From DAONFI01 sp035403485 (GTDB lineage Bacteria; Planctomycetota; Phycisphaerae; SM23-33): 64,000 nt of DNA. The stretch spans positions 1-64,000 of the forward strand of contig CAZIAZ010000007.1 of the NCBI GenBank assembly GCA_964536835.1. Reading direction: 5' to 3'. The position numbers and the translations under genes are program-made. Below, one piece after another: positions 1 through 7,980 of this stretch; the first letter of the stretch is position 1, and each line of letters starts with the position of its first letter. Under the pieces are notes generated by a model. It did not search any database. It was given only the letters and a program-made list of their open reading frames with translations, and was not told the DNA's origin.

Positions 1-434
1 ATCGCGAACGGCACGTTCAGTATCTTTGCCAGCGTTTTAGCCAGCAGCGTTTTGCCGCAGCCGGTGGGCCCGATGAGTAGAATATTCGACTTGTCGATTT
101 CAACGTCGCCTGAGTCAGCCTCGGAATGCGTCAGTCGTTTGTAATGATTGTAAACGCCGACGGAAAGAACCTTTTTGGCGTGCTCCTGGCCGATTACGTA
201 CTGGTCTAGATGCTCCTTTATCTGCTTTGGCGACGGTATCTGGTCGGGCGATATACGGCTGACGCGATTGACCCGTTTCTGCTGTTTCAGGAAGTTATCG
301 CAGAGGCTTACGCACTGTTCACAGATTGACAGCCCGTCAGGGCCGGGGATTATTACGCCGGCGTCTTTGCCGCTCCTGCCGCAAAAACTGCAACTCATTA
401 CCGGCCCGTTGCCGCGATTCTTGTTATTCGCCAT
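1..434 (-). CDS. clpX: ATP-dependent Clp protease ATP-binding subunit ClpX (partial, N-terminal part)
   Basis: AAA+ unfoldase that feeds substrates to ClpP; only the first ~144 residues are inside the window and the rest lies off the left edge. The N-terminal zinc-binding domain is visible (CSFCGRSGK, then CEQCVSLC), followed by the AAA+ linker (QYVIGQEHAKKVLSVGVYNH) and the Walker A motif GPTGCGKTLLAK. The ATG at 434 is the first in frame before the zinc domain. A small membrane protein gene lies 81 bp upstream on the same strand. Identification is secure from the ordered zinc finger and ATPase motifs. Confidence 0.95.
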   Translation of the reverse strand, partial: MANNKNRGNGPVMSCSFCGRSGKDAGVIIPGPDGLSICEQCVSLCDNFLKQQKRVNRVSRISPDQIPSPKQIKEHLDQYVIGQEHAKKVLSVGVYNHYKRLTHSEADSGDVEIDKSNILLIGPTGCGKTLLAKTLAKILNVPFA

Positions 435-515
435 ATCGTTTGTACCTTGTCGACTTCTTATTAATCCTGTATTTATCTTTGGATAGGAGCTGTTTGGACA
501 TGTTTTGAACAGCTT

Positions 516-878
516 CTAGTTTTTATCGGTTTTGCCGAGATTTTTCATTATATCAAAACCTGCGGCTGGGTGGTGAATTTTTTTGTTCTTTTCGTCGCCG
601 TCGAGCGGCGGCAGGCCCAGCAGCGACCTGCGCATACTTGCGAATTCCTCGTCGCTTATCATGCCGGCCCTGTGAATTTTTTCCAAATCTTCCATGCGTA
701 AGCCGGCAAAAGGCTCGTCGCGTTTCAGCCGCGGATCAAGTTTCTTCTTCAATTTGATAATCACGACGAATGCTACAGCCCATATAAGTACCAGGGCTGC
801 ACAGCTTACGACGATATTGATGATATTGCTGTCGGACATGCCTGATTTTATAGTATTATCCTGCGTCTTTTGCAACAT
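516..878 (-). CDS. Small single-pass membrane protein with SHOCT-like C-terminal segment
   Basis: Protein of about 120 residues with one strongly hydrophobic segment (IINIVVSCAALVLIWAVAFV), a basic cytoplasmic flank (KLKKKLDPRLKR) and a short helical module (MEDLEKIHRAGMISDEEFA). That module resembles the short oligomerisation motif of SHOCT-type proteins. The ATG at 878 has GGA eight bases upstream; ATG 839 and a GTG at 899 are alternative starts. It lies just upstream of clpX on the same strand and may be co-transcribed. Function is not known from sequence. Confidence 0.6.
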   Translation of the reverse strand: MLQKTQDNTIKSGMSDSNIINIVVSCAALVLIWAVAFVVIIKLKKKLDPRLKRDEPFAGLRMEDLEKIHRAGMISDEEFASMRRSLLGLPPLDGDEKNKKIHHPAAGFDIMKNLGKTDKN

Positions 879-1249
879 AAGATATTCCGAATGATGCACA
901 ATCGCTATAATGATATGACACTACGTTGGTTATGCATGCCTTGTGAAATGTGTAACACCGAAAATAAAACAAATTTTTTCCGATACGGCAATTTGGGTTT
1001 TCCATTGATAAAACGGGGCAAAACTATTAGATGCATCGAATTAGTGGAATTGGGGTGTGTAAAAATTATCTTGAAATATGTAATAGCCTCATTTATAAGA
1101 CCTTATGTAACGAAGGCAAATTTCTGAGAGGAATTGATACAGCTGTTGATGAAAATTTGGCGGTTTTTTGTGGTCTGTGCAATTGCGTCAATGACAGATG
1201 AGTTGGTTTTGGGTTGCAGTAAAAAATTTCCGGTAATCAGGACAAAAAA
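879..1249. other. Intergenic region, no convincing gene
   Basis: AT-rich spacer between a leftward gene and the rightward PAS-like gene. Short open frames on the plus strand have no recognisable composition. It presumably holds divergent promoters, but no strong -35/-10 pair was identified. Confidence 0.4.
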
Positions 1250-1837
1250 ATGTCAAACGCTTATTGTGGCAGCTGGAAGATAGACTCTTCCGACAGATTT
1301 ATTGAAATTGACGAAAAATTTGAACGTTTTTCGCGTGAAAACCCCAATTTTCATTTTTCCGGCGCGAAGTTGGGCAAAAGTTTTCATGATTTTCTGCATT
1401 CCGTTCAGCTTTCATATTTTTATCGCACGCTCATATATCGTGTCCGCTATGACAATGCCATGATTGAGCTGCCGGTGCGTTGTGATACGTCAGCGCTGAA
1501 ACGGAGTTACCGGATGCATATATCAAGGCTTGCCGGCTCAGCTACGGTCGAGTTCACATTAAATCTGGTAAAAGAGGAAAAACGGGAGCATATTAGTTTT
1601 TTTGATTTGGGCACTCCCAGAGATGAGCGTGAGATTCGCGTGTGTTTCATCTGCGGGCTGGTGAAGGGCAACGGGGTTTGGGAATTGCCGGAAAATCATT
1701 TCAGGCGAGCGGAGTTCGGCGGCGCGGTTTTTATGCCGCGGCTTACCCATACTGTCTGTAAAAGCTGTCTGAGCCGGACGTTGGGTATCTATGACGATGT
1801 AGCACGCAATCAGCCGGCGGCTGACGTGGATAGCTGA
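1250..1837 (+). CDS. PAS-like domain protein with C-terminal zinc-ribbon
   Basis: Protein of 195 residues. The first ~115 residues look like a PAS-type fold: an opening W-x-I-D-x-x-D strand, a helix FERFSRENPNF, GKSFHDFLHSVQLSYFYRTL, then VRYDNAMIELPVRCDT. The last third carries two Cys pairs, CFIC near residue 137 and CKSC near residue 176, consistent with one zinc site. AGGA lies seven bases before the ATG. The gene precedes the sigma factor by 46 bp on the same strand, so a signalling role upstream of it is conceivable but is inference. No named family can be assigned with confidence. Confidence 0.7.
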   Translation: MSNAYCGSWKIDSSDRFIEIDEKFERFSRENPNFHFSGAKLGKSFHDFLHSVQLSYFYRTLIYRVRYDNAMIELPVRCDTSALKRSYRMHISRLAGSATVEFTLNLVKEEKREHISFFDLGTPRDEREIRVCFICGLVKGNGVWELPENHFRRAEFGGAVFMPRLTHTVCKSCLSRTLGIYDDVARNQPAADVDS

Positions 1838-1883
1838 AATAATTGTTTTGCTATATTCCATTCGTCAGTTATTATAAGCTGCG

Positions 1884-2525
1884 ATGATATTATCCGCCGG
1901 AAAATCCAGGCTCAGCGATGTGGAATTGTTGGAGCAGTTTGTCGCGGGCAGCAGCGAGGCTTTTGGCCGATTGCTATGCCGTTATGAAAAAAGTCTTTAT
2001 GCGTTTCTTGTGCGTTATACCGGCGATATGGTGTTGGCGGAGGATATTTTTCAGAACACTTTTTTGCAGGTTTACCAGTCTGCCGGGCTTTTTGACCACG
2101 GCAAGTCGTTCAAGCCGTGGTTGTACACGATTGCCCTGAATAAAGCTCGAGACGCTCTCCGCCAGAAAAAACGTCAGAAGGCTGCGTCAATCGACGCGGT
2201 ATCCATAGGCGACGATAGCGATATTGACCGTTCGTTTGCCGACATAATTCCTTCAAAAATTCTTTCTCCCGATGAAATTTCCGTGAACCGTGAGCTGCGC
2301 GGCGTCGTACAGGAACTGATAGGGCAGTTGCCAGAAAATCTGCGGGCTGTTCTCGTCATGAGTTATTTTGACAGGCTGCCGCAGAAGGAGATAGCCGAAG
2401 TCCTGAACGTGCCGGTAGGTACGGTCAAGTCCCGGCTGCATAAGGCTATGGCGATGTTTGGACAGAAGTGGAATGCCTGGGCTAAGAAGCAGAACATGAA
2501 TGGAGACGCGGAGCTTCCGAAATGA
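1884..2525 (+). CDS. RNA polymerase sigma factor, ECF (sigma-70) family
   Basis: 213-residue ECF sigma factor. Region 2 is seen as FGRLLCRYEKSLYAFLVRYT, then AEDIFQNTFLQVYQ and KPWLYTIALNKARDALR. After an acidic linker, region 4 follows: LPENLRAVLVMSYFDRLPQK, EIAEVLNVPVGTVKSRLHKA. It presumably directs RNA polymerase to a specific regulon. The stop overlaps the ATG of the next gene (ATGA), so the two are translationally coupled, as is usual for an ECF factor and its anti-sigma partner. No Shine-Dalgarno is evident before the chosen ATG. Confidence 0.93.
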   Translation: MILSAGKSRLSDVELLEQFVAGSSEAFGRLLCRYEKSLYAFLVRYTGDMVLAEDIFQNTFLQVYQSAGLFDHGKSFKPWLYTIALNKARDALRQKKRQKAASIDAVSIGDDSDIDRSFADIIPSKILSPDEISVNRELRGVVQELIGQLPENLRAVLVMSYFDRLPQKEIAEVLNVPVGTVKSRLHKAMAMFGQKWNAWAKKQNMNGDAELPK

Positions 2526-3511
2526 GCGATATGAACGAAAAAAACTCTCCATCCCTGCCGGAATATGACGAGCAGATGCTCATCGACGACATTCTCGGCG
2601 AACTTGACGAGAAGGCTGCCGCTGCTCTGCGCGAGCGGTCTGCCGCTAACGATGCCCTCGCCGCTCGTCGAAATGAACTTGCCAAAATTTTCAAAACGCT
2701 TGACTTCGCCGGCGATATTGAAGCGCCTCAAGGGCTGGCTAGCCGGACGATGAGCTGGATTGAATCGGCAAAGGAAACCAGCAGGCTTATCGGCTTCGAG
2801 CAGTTTTCCGGCGGATATCGCCCCACGTTTTCATTACGCGAGACTCTGGCTGTCGCGGCGGTGCTGGTTATCGCCGTTACGGTGATTTTTTCAACGTTGA
2901 CGGCGTCGCGGCAGCGGCTGTGGCAGAATCTCTGTACCTCGCAGATGGGCGAAATCGGTACTGCGTTCCAGAATTATGCGATGTCGAACGATAGTATGCT
3001 GCCGACGGCCAGCAGTGAAACGCCGGAAAATTGGCTTAATACATCGAGCAATCGGCCGGCTAATTCGTCCGCGCTTTTCCGGTTGCTAAAGCAGGAATAT
3101 GTCCATAATCCGCGGGTTTTTCAATGTCCGGCTAACGGGCCCAGGGGTTTTACGGTCGACAGGGAAAAGTCGGATTTTCCTGACCGTACTTTTGTGGGCT
3201 ATTCGTATCAATATTCCATTCGTCGGTGTATACGGTTGGACGATTCCAGACTGGTAGTCGAAAGATTCGTGATTTTGGCTGACCAGACCCCATATTTCAA
3301 AAATGGCCACTTTGATTCTTCCGCCGGCATAAGCAGGAATCATTCTGCCGGCCAGAGTGTTTTATATGCCGACGGCCATACTGCATGGGTGCGCACTTCC
3401 GACGTCGGCGTCAGCGACGACAACATTTTTCTGATAAGTTCTGCAGCCACTGCGTACAGCGGCACGGAAAAGCCGTCCGACGATAACGACAGCTTCCTGC
3501 TGCCGAACTGA
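2522..3511 (+). CDS. Putative membrane anti-sigma factor with periplasmic H-X9-DG pseudopilin-like domain
   Basis: 329 residues. The cytosolic N-terminus (about 1-115) has the helical layout of anti-sigma domains (QMLIDDILGELDEKAAAALR) but lacks the HxxxCxxC zinc motif. One transmembrane helix follows (TLAVAAVLVIAVTVIFSTL, about 120-138). The C-terminal part resembles the extracytoplasmic part of planctomycete pseudopilins: CTSQMGEIGTAFQNYAMSND after the membrane, a Cys in FQCPANGP, and HSAGQSVLYADGH, which is an exact H-X9-DG motif. It overlaps the sigma gene by 4 nt. It probably holds the sigma factor at the membrane until a periplasmic signal arrives; this is inferred from context. Confidence 0.75.
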   Translation: MSDMNEKNSPSLPEYDEQMLIDDILGELDEKAAAALRERSAANDALAARRNELAKIFKTLDFAGDIEAPQGLASRTMSWIESAKETSRLIGFEQFSGGYRPTFSLRETLAVAAVLVIAVTVIFSTLTASRQRLWQNLCTSQMGEIGTAFQNYAMSNDSMLPTASSETPENWLNTSSNRPANSSALFRLLKQEYVHNPRVFQCPANGPRGFTVDREKSDFPDRTFVGYSYQYSIRRCIRLDDSRLVVERFVILADQTPYFKNGHFDSSAGISRNHSAGQSVLYADGHTAWVRTSDVGVSDDNIFLISSAATAYSGTEKPSDDNDSFLLPN

Positions 3512-3527
3512 AGTCGTTTCTGAAATT

Positions 3528-3554
3528 CAATTTTAAGAGCCGCTTTTAAAATTG
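3528..3554 (+). terminator. AT-rich hairpin after the sigma/anti-sigma pair
   Basis: Nine-base perfect stem (CAATTTTAA at 3528-3536, TTAAAATTG at 3546-3554) with a 9-base loop, 17 bp after the anti-sigma stop. There is no long T-run, so it is a weak terminator candidate. Confidence 0.35.
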
Positions 3555-3639
3555 TCGGCTGAGCCGTCATTCCGCGTTTCCGGCGCGATGTTTTACTTTC
3601 ATTTACGCAGGTTTTGCATTATACTTTCGCCGAAAACAG

Positions 3640-4848
3640 ATGAGAAGGATTGTATATACAACATGGATGTTGGCGGGCTGTTTTGTGTTGGCTTCCTGTG
3701 AAGGTCTGCATATGCCGTGGGAGCCGCCGCATACGAATTTTCCTACGCCACAGCCGCAGCAACCGCAGCAGCCGCCTGCCGCACAAAAAAAACCTTCACA
3801 GCCGATTCGGCAGCAGAATGTTTCCGACGAACACCGCATGCTCGGAGGTTACTATTCATGGTGCAAGGCTCAGCCGTTCAACAAAATCTGTTTTGATAAT
3901 TATAATTATATCGTTCACGCCTTTCTTGCCGCCGGCAGTGACGGCAAATTGCAATATAATCCAGCCCGAAAAATCCCTTCCGCCGAGCTTACCGCTCTTG
4001 CGCATCGTAACAATGTAAAAATCATCATTTCGCTCGGCGGCGGCCGGAACAATTATTTTGATAAAATAACTGCCAGCCGCTGGGCTACCGGCCGTCTCGT
4101 GGCATCAGCCATCGANNNNNNNNNNCTTGACTGGGAATATCCGCAGAATGCAGCAACATCGCGTCGCTGGGCTGGCCTTATAAGCAGCCTTCGAGCCGGC
4201 CTTGACGGCCTTTCACGAAAAACCGACAAAAAATACATGCTCACTGCCGCCGTCGGGCCGGTCAAATGGTATGCCATGTGGATACCAGCCGACACGGTGA
4301 ATGAAAAACTGGATTTCCTGCATATCATGACGTACAACTATTGCGGCATATGGGGCGGCAGGGCAGGCGAGCATGCCCCGATATATTCCAGCCTCGGCAG
4401 GGGCGACATCGCCTCGTCGTTGCGATATTGGACGGATGTAAAGCATATTCCCAAGAGCAAGCTCGTCGTAGGCCTGCCGTTTTATTCGTACATTTTCAAT
4501 GGCTATGAGCCTGGCGAAGCCGTGAATCCCAAGGGTACGCCGTCGAAGAACGTCGTGCCTGTCGCCTACGCCGATATCAACAGCAAACTCTCAGCCGGCC
4601 GATGGGAAAAATCCCTCGACAGTGCGACTCGCGTTCAATGGTATCGTTCAGCAGACGGCCGGTCATTCATGGCGATAGACGGGCCGGAAGCCATCCGTTA
4701 CAAAACGTTGTGGGTGCTCAAAAGCGGTTATCGCGGCGTATTCTGCTGGGCTATGCGTCAGGACGTGGCGCCGAACGGCGATACGCCGCTGGCTGACGCG
4801 ATGGCCGTAGCCTTTCATTACTATATCACGACTTACCTGAATAAATGA
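3640..4848 (+). CDS. Glycoside hydrolase family 18 (chitinase-like) lipoprotein, with assembly gap
   Basis: About 402 residues as assembled. It has a signal peptide with a lipobox (VLASC, Cys 20) and a Pro/Gln-rich linker. The GH18 barrel follows: YYSWCKAQPFNKICFDNYNY, KIIISLGGG, then LDWEYP, the end of the catalytic DGxDxDWE motif, and HIMTYNYCGIWGG, VVGLPFYSY and GVFCWAMRQD. It would cleave chitin-like or other beta-1,4-GlcNAc polymers at the cell surface. Ten N bases (4116-4125) replace the first part of the catalytic motif, so the first Asp residues cannot be checked and the true length is uncertain. Confidence 0.88.
   Translation: MRRIVYTTWMLAGCFVLASCEGLHMPWEPPHTNFPTPQPQQPQQPPAAQKKPSQPIRQQNVSDEHRMLGGYYSWCKAQPFNKICFDNYNYIVHAFLAAGSDGKLQYNPARKIPSAELTALAHRNNVKIIISLGGGRNNYFDKITASRWATGRLVASAIXXXXLDWEYPQNAATSRRWAGLISSLRAGLDGLSRKTDKKYMLTAAVGPVKWYAMWIPADTVNEKLDFLHIMTYNYCGIWGGRAGEHAPIYSSLGRGDIASSLRYWTDVKHIPKSKLVVGLPFYSYIFNGYEPGEAVNPKGTPSKNVVPVAYADINSKLSAGRWEKSLDSATRVQWYRSADGRSFMAIDGPEAIRYKTLWVLKSGYRGVFCWAMRQDVAPNGDTPLADAMAVAFHYYITTYLNK
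4116..4125. other. Run of 10 N (assembly gap)
   Basis: Exactly ten undetermined bases inside the GH18 gene. The frame stays open across them. Only about four residues separate SAI from LDWEYP, where GH18 proteins normally have about a dozen, so real sequence is probably missing and the gap length is nominal. Confidence 0.97.
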
Positions 4849-4865
4849 CCGGCGTATGACCGCTT

Positions 4866-7364
4866 TTATATGAACAGGTTGACGTTGCCCTGTTCGGCGC
4901 GACTCAGATACATTGCCACGCCGCCGATTTCAACGCCTGCGATAAGTTCTTCCGGCCTTATTCCCATGATATTCATGGACATGTTGCAGGCTACCATTTT
5001 CACGCCGGCCAGCCTGGCGCTGCCGATTAGTTCATCCAGCGTTGCGACATTTTTTTTACGCATTATGCCGAGCATTGTGCGTTTGCCGAGGCCGGCGAAA
5101 TTCATCTTCGAGAGCGGCAGTTTGTCCGAGCCGCGCGGCATCATCCATCCGAACATTTTTTCGACTAAATTTTTCCGTACGCCGATTTTTTCTTTTCTTC
5201 GCAATACGTTCAGCCCCCAGAATGTGAAGAACATCGTAACTTTCGAACCCATAGCGGCTGCGCCGTTTGCTATGATGAATGCCGCCATCACCTTGTCGAA
5301 GTCGTTGCTGAATACGACGATGGTTTTATCCCTGCCTGCCGGCTCTGTAGCGGCGGATTTTGTTTCCTGTGTCGCCGCCGCATGGCCTTTTGTGATGACA
5401 GCGCTATAGACGCCTTTTTCGGCATCACCGAGGTTTATCAGCGTGTTGCCGGTGCTGCCGCACCATGCCGGCACGTCGGCGATGAATCCCGCGTCGGTAG
5501 TGCGTATGCGGACTGACTGGCCGGGTTTGACTTCATCGATTGCAGCCTTGAGCTGCATTATCGGCCCTGGACATTGCAGCCCGCAGGCGTCGATGTCCCT
5601 GACGATTTCAGATGCTCCGCCAGCCGGAGCGGCCTGTTCATTCATCTTGATAGCCTCCATTTCCTTTCCGCACGCGGTTATTGGCGTGGAGTTCGGGGCC
5701 GGCTGATTATACATCTTCCAGATTTTGTAACCGCCGGAGAGATTTTTACATTCTGTAAAACCGTTCTGCAGAAGTATTCTGCTGGCGATGTATCCTCGAA
5801 GGCCAGCCTGGCAGAAGACAATCAGTTCTTTATCTTTCGGCAGTTCGTTCAGCCGTTCCCGCAGGCTGTCCAGGGGGATATTTTTCGCGTCGTCGATTGT
5901 GCCCAGGGCGAATTCTTCCGGCGTTCTGACGTCGAGAAGAAATACTTTCTGGCGGTCGCGGTCGATTATATCCTGGCTGTGGCAGATGGCGGTATCGCCG
6001 CGCATCACGTTTGCCGCGGCAAAACCGGCCATGTTTACAGGGTCTTTGGCTGAGCCGTACGGCGGCGCGTAAGCCAACTCAAGTTCTTCTAGGTCGAATA
6101 CCGTCAAGCCGGCTCTCAATGCCGTCGCAAAAACGTCTATGCGCTTGTCTACGCCTTCCGTGCCGACCACCTGGGCGCCGAGAATTTTTCCGTCCTGCGG
6201 CGAAAATACCAGTTTGACGGTCATCGGCACTGCGCCAGGGTAGTATCCGGCGTGGTTCTGCGGATGCACGAAGACCGCCTGGCAGGGGATATTTTGAGCT
6301 TTTGCGATGCGTTCCGAAATGCCGGTAACGGCGACGGTGGCGTCGAAGACCTTGCAGATGGCTGTGCCCTGAGAGGCGTTATATTCGACCGTTCTGCCGA
6401 GCATGGCGTCTGCGGCGAGTCGGCCCTGCCGGTTTGCCGGCCCAGCCAGCGGTATGAGCACCGGCTTGCCGGTGACGAAGTTCGTAACTTCCACCGCGTC
6501 GCCGACGGCCCATATGTTCGGGTCGGTGGTGCGCATGGATTTGTCGACTTTTATTCCGCCGGTCGGGCCGAGTTCGAGGCCGGCGTCGCCGGCCAGATGT
6601 GCCTCCGGCCGTACGCCTATGCCGATTACCACCAGGTCAGCCTCGATTGTATCGTCATGCGATGTCGTTACCGCCAGCCGTCCGCCGTCAATCGCGGCGA
6701 TGGCCTTTGCCGTTGTTTTTACGCGAAGATTTATGCCGTGGCTGAGAAGCTGTTGAATCAGCGGGCTGGCCATTTCGTAATCGCACTGCGAGAATACCTG
6801 GCGATTGGATTGCAGCATAGTGACGGCCAGGTTGCGGCGTACGAGTTCTTCCGCAACTTCAAGGCCGATGAAGCCGCCGCCCACAACGACGGCTGATTTT
6901 GTGCCGCTGCGGTCGACGGCAGATTTAATTGCGTCCATGTCTTCGATTACCCGCAGCGCGTGAACGTTGGGCAGATGTATGCCTGGAATGTCCGGCAGAG
7001 TCGGTTTGCCGCCCGGCGAGAGCAGCAGGGCGTCGTACGGCTGTTCAAATATGCTGCCGTCGTCGAGTTTTTTGACTGTCACGGTTTTGCGGCTGCGGTT
7101 GATAGCCGTCACTTCATGCCGCACGCGGGCGTCGATGCGAAACCTCTCCCACAACGCCTTCGCTGTCGTTACGAGGAGTTTTTCACGTTTGGAGATTGTT
7201 TCGCCGATGTGATACGGCAGGCCGCAGTTGGCAAATGAGACGTACCCGCTGCGTTCGAACATGACGATGCTGGCGTTTTCATCCATGCGTCTTGCTCGCG
7301 TGGCGGCTGATGCTCCGCCTGCGACGCCGCCGACTATGACGATTTTTTTACCGTTTTGCGACAT
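4866..7364 (-). CDS. CoA-disulfide reductase / rhodanese / TusA / DsrE2 fusion protein
   Basis: 832-residue cytosolic sulfur-transfer protein with four domains. (1) FAD/NAD(P)H disulfide reductase, about 1-450: GGVAGGASAATRARR for FAD, redox Cys47 in SFANCGLPYHIG, and VVVGGGFIGLEVAEEL for NAD(P)H. (2) Rhodanese, about 460-555, with active Cys in FCQAGLRGY. (3) TusA-like, about 585-660, with CGLQCPGP. (4) DsrE2-like, about 680-832. This fusion family is known in anaerobes and is thought to reduce CoA disulfide or persulfide and pass sulfane sulfur between domains. AGGAG nine bases upstream fixes the ATG at 7364; an in-frame extension to 7673 would overlap the upstream regulator gene. It is downstream of an ArsR gene. 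Confidence 0.92.
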   Translation of the reverse strand: MSQNGKKIVIVGGVAGGASAATRARRMDENASIVMFERSGYVSFANCGLPYHIGETISKREKLLVTTAKALWERFRIDARVRHEVTAINRSRKTVTVKKLDDGSIFEQPYDALLLSPGGKPTLPDIPGIHLPNVHALRVIEDMDAIKSAVDRSGTKSAVVVGGGFIGLEVAEELVRRNLAVTMLQSNRQVFSQCDYEMASPLIQQLLSHGINLRVKTTAKAIAAIDGGRLAVTTSHDDTIEADLVVIGIGVRPEAHLAGDAGLELGPTGGIKVDKSMRTTDPNIWAVGDAVEVTNFVTGKPVLIPLAGPANRQGRLAADAMLGRTVEYNASQGTAICKVFDATVAVTGISERIAKAQNIPCQAVFVHPQNHAGYYPGAVPMTVKLVFSPQDGKILGAQVVGTEGVDKRIDVFATALRAGLTVFDLEELELAYAPPYGSAKDPVNMAGFAAANVMRGDTAICHSQDIIDRDRQKVFLLDVRTPEEFALGTIDDAKNIPLDSLRERLNELPKDKELIVFCQAGLRGYIASRILLQNGFTECKNLSGGYKIWKMYNQPAPNSTPITACGKEMEAIKMNEQAAPAGGASEIVRDIDACGLQCPGPIMQLKAAIDEVKPGQSVRIRTTDAGFIADVPAWCGSTGNTLINLGDAEKGVYSAVITKGHAAATQETKSAATEPAGRDKTIVVFSNDFDKVMAAFIIANGAAAMGSKVTMFFTFWGLNVLRRKEKIGVRKNLVEKMFGWMMPRGSDKLPLSKMNFAGLGKRTMLGIMRKKNVATLDELIGSARLAGVKMVACNMSMNIMGIRPEELIAGVEIGGVAMYLSRAEQGNVNLFI

Positions 7365-7378
7365 TTTTTTTAAAACTC

Positions 7379-7711
7379 CTATTTTTTCTTTGACGCAGTG
7401 TTCCATTCGGGACAGTTTTGTTGCAGGCAGTGCAGCAGGCCCATCGCCTGCGGGGCGACCAGCCGGTAATAAACAGTCTGGCCGTCGCGTTCCGCGTCGA
7501 GCAGGCCGTGGGACTTCATCAGCCGCAGATGTTCGCAAGCCTGATTGTGCGGCAGGGAACAGTATGCGGCAATCTCTTTTACACTGCACGGCTGACGGTT
7601 GAGCAGTTCTATCATCCGCAGCCGGGCAGGGTGCGCCATGACCCGCAGACATTCCGCCGCCTGCTCCAGCCACTGCGGCGACATCGACATTTTATTAGCA
7701 TCACGAACCAT
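7379..7711 (-). CDS. ArsR/SmtB-family transcriptional repressor
   Basis: 110-residue winged-helix regulator: LRVMAHPARLRMIELLNRQP, then CSVKEIAAYCSLPHNQACEH with the recognition helix, and the wing DGQTVYYRL. It has several cysteines (in PCSV, AYCS, QACE and, near the C-terminus, HCLQQNC), which fits a thiol or persulfide sensor like the sulfide-responsive ArsR proteins, although their exact Cys positions are not matched here. It ends 14 bp before the sulfurtransferase fusion gene, which it probably controls. ATG 7711 is used; ATG 7690 is an alternative. Confidence 0.9.
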   Translation of the reverse strand: MVRDANKMSMSPQWLEQAAECLRVMAHPARLRMIELLNRQPCSVKEIAAYCSLPHNQACEHLRLMKSHGLLDAERDGQTVYYRLVAPQAMGLLHCLQQNCPEWNTASKKK

Positions 7712-7811
7712 ATGGCCATTACCTCGAAATTTTCAAACTTCGTTACAAAATGCAATATTCTGTCAGGCCGGATATTGAAATGCCTGACTTCCGGTCTTAT
7801 TGATATATTAT

Positions 7812-7831
7812 ATATCGAGATATCCCGATAT
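7812..7831. promoter_or_regulatory. Near-perfect 20-bp palindrome, candidate ArsR operator
   Basis: ATATCGAGATATCCCGATAT matches its own reverse complement at 18 of 20 positions. It lies about 100 bp upstream of the ArsR start, in AT-rich DNA that suits a promoter. Its position and symmetry suggest an autoregulatory operator. Confidence 0.5.
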
Positions 7832-7945
7832 TTCAAGTATTATTGATAAAATTTAAAACCGCTCCATGTGAAGATGTGTATAGCCTGGTTTTCTATATGC
7901 GATACGTTTGATAAATGCAGGGAAATGGAAGAATGATAAAAATAG

Positions 7946-7980
7946 TTGACATATAAACTGTTTGCATATAAACTATATTT
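7946..7980 (+). promoter_or_regulatory. Promoter and direct repeat before the MarR gene
   Basis: TTGACA (7946-7951) is followed after 15 bp by TATAAA (7967-7972). The 10-base repeat CATATAAACT occurs twice, at 7950-7959 and 7965-7974, overlapping both promoter boxes. Transcription would start about at the ATG (7981), so the message is probably leaderless. Repressor binding to the repeats would block the promoter. Confidence 0.55.

Noticed and set aside
1149..1280. Short lipoprotein-like frame (MKIWRFFVVCAIAS) before the PAS-like gene
   Set aside because: It overlaps the start of the PAS-like gene, has no good ribosome site and its later part has no protein-like composition.
7365..7673. N-terminal extension of the CoA-disulfide reductase fusion
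   Set aside because: It would overlap the ArsR gene in another frame; AGGAG and the FAD motif place the start at 7364.
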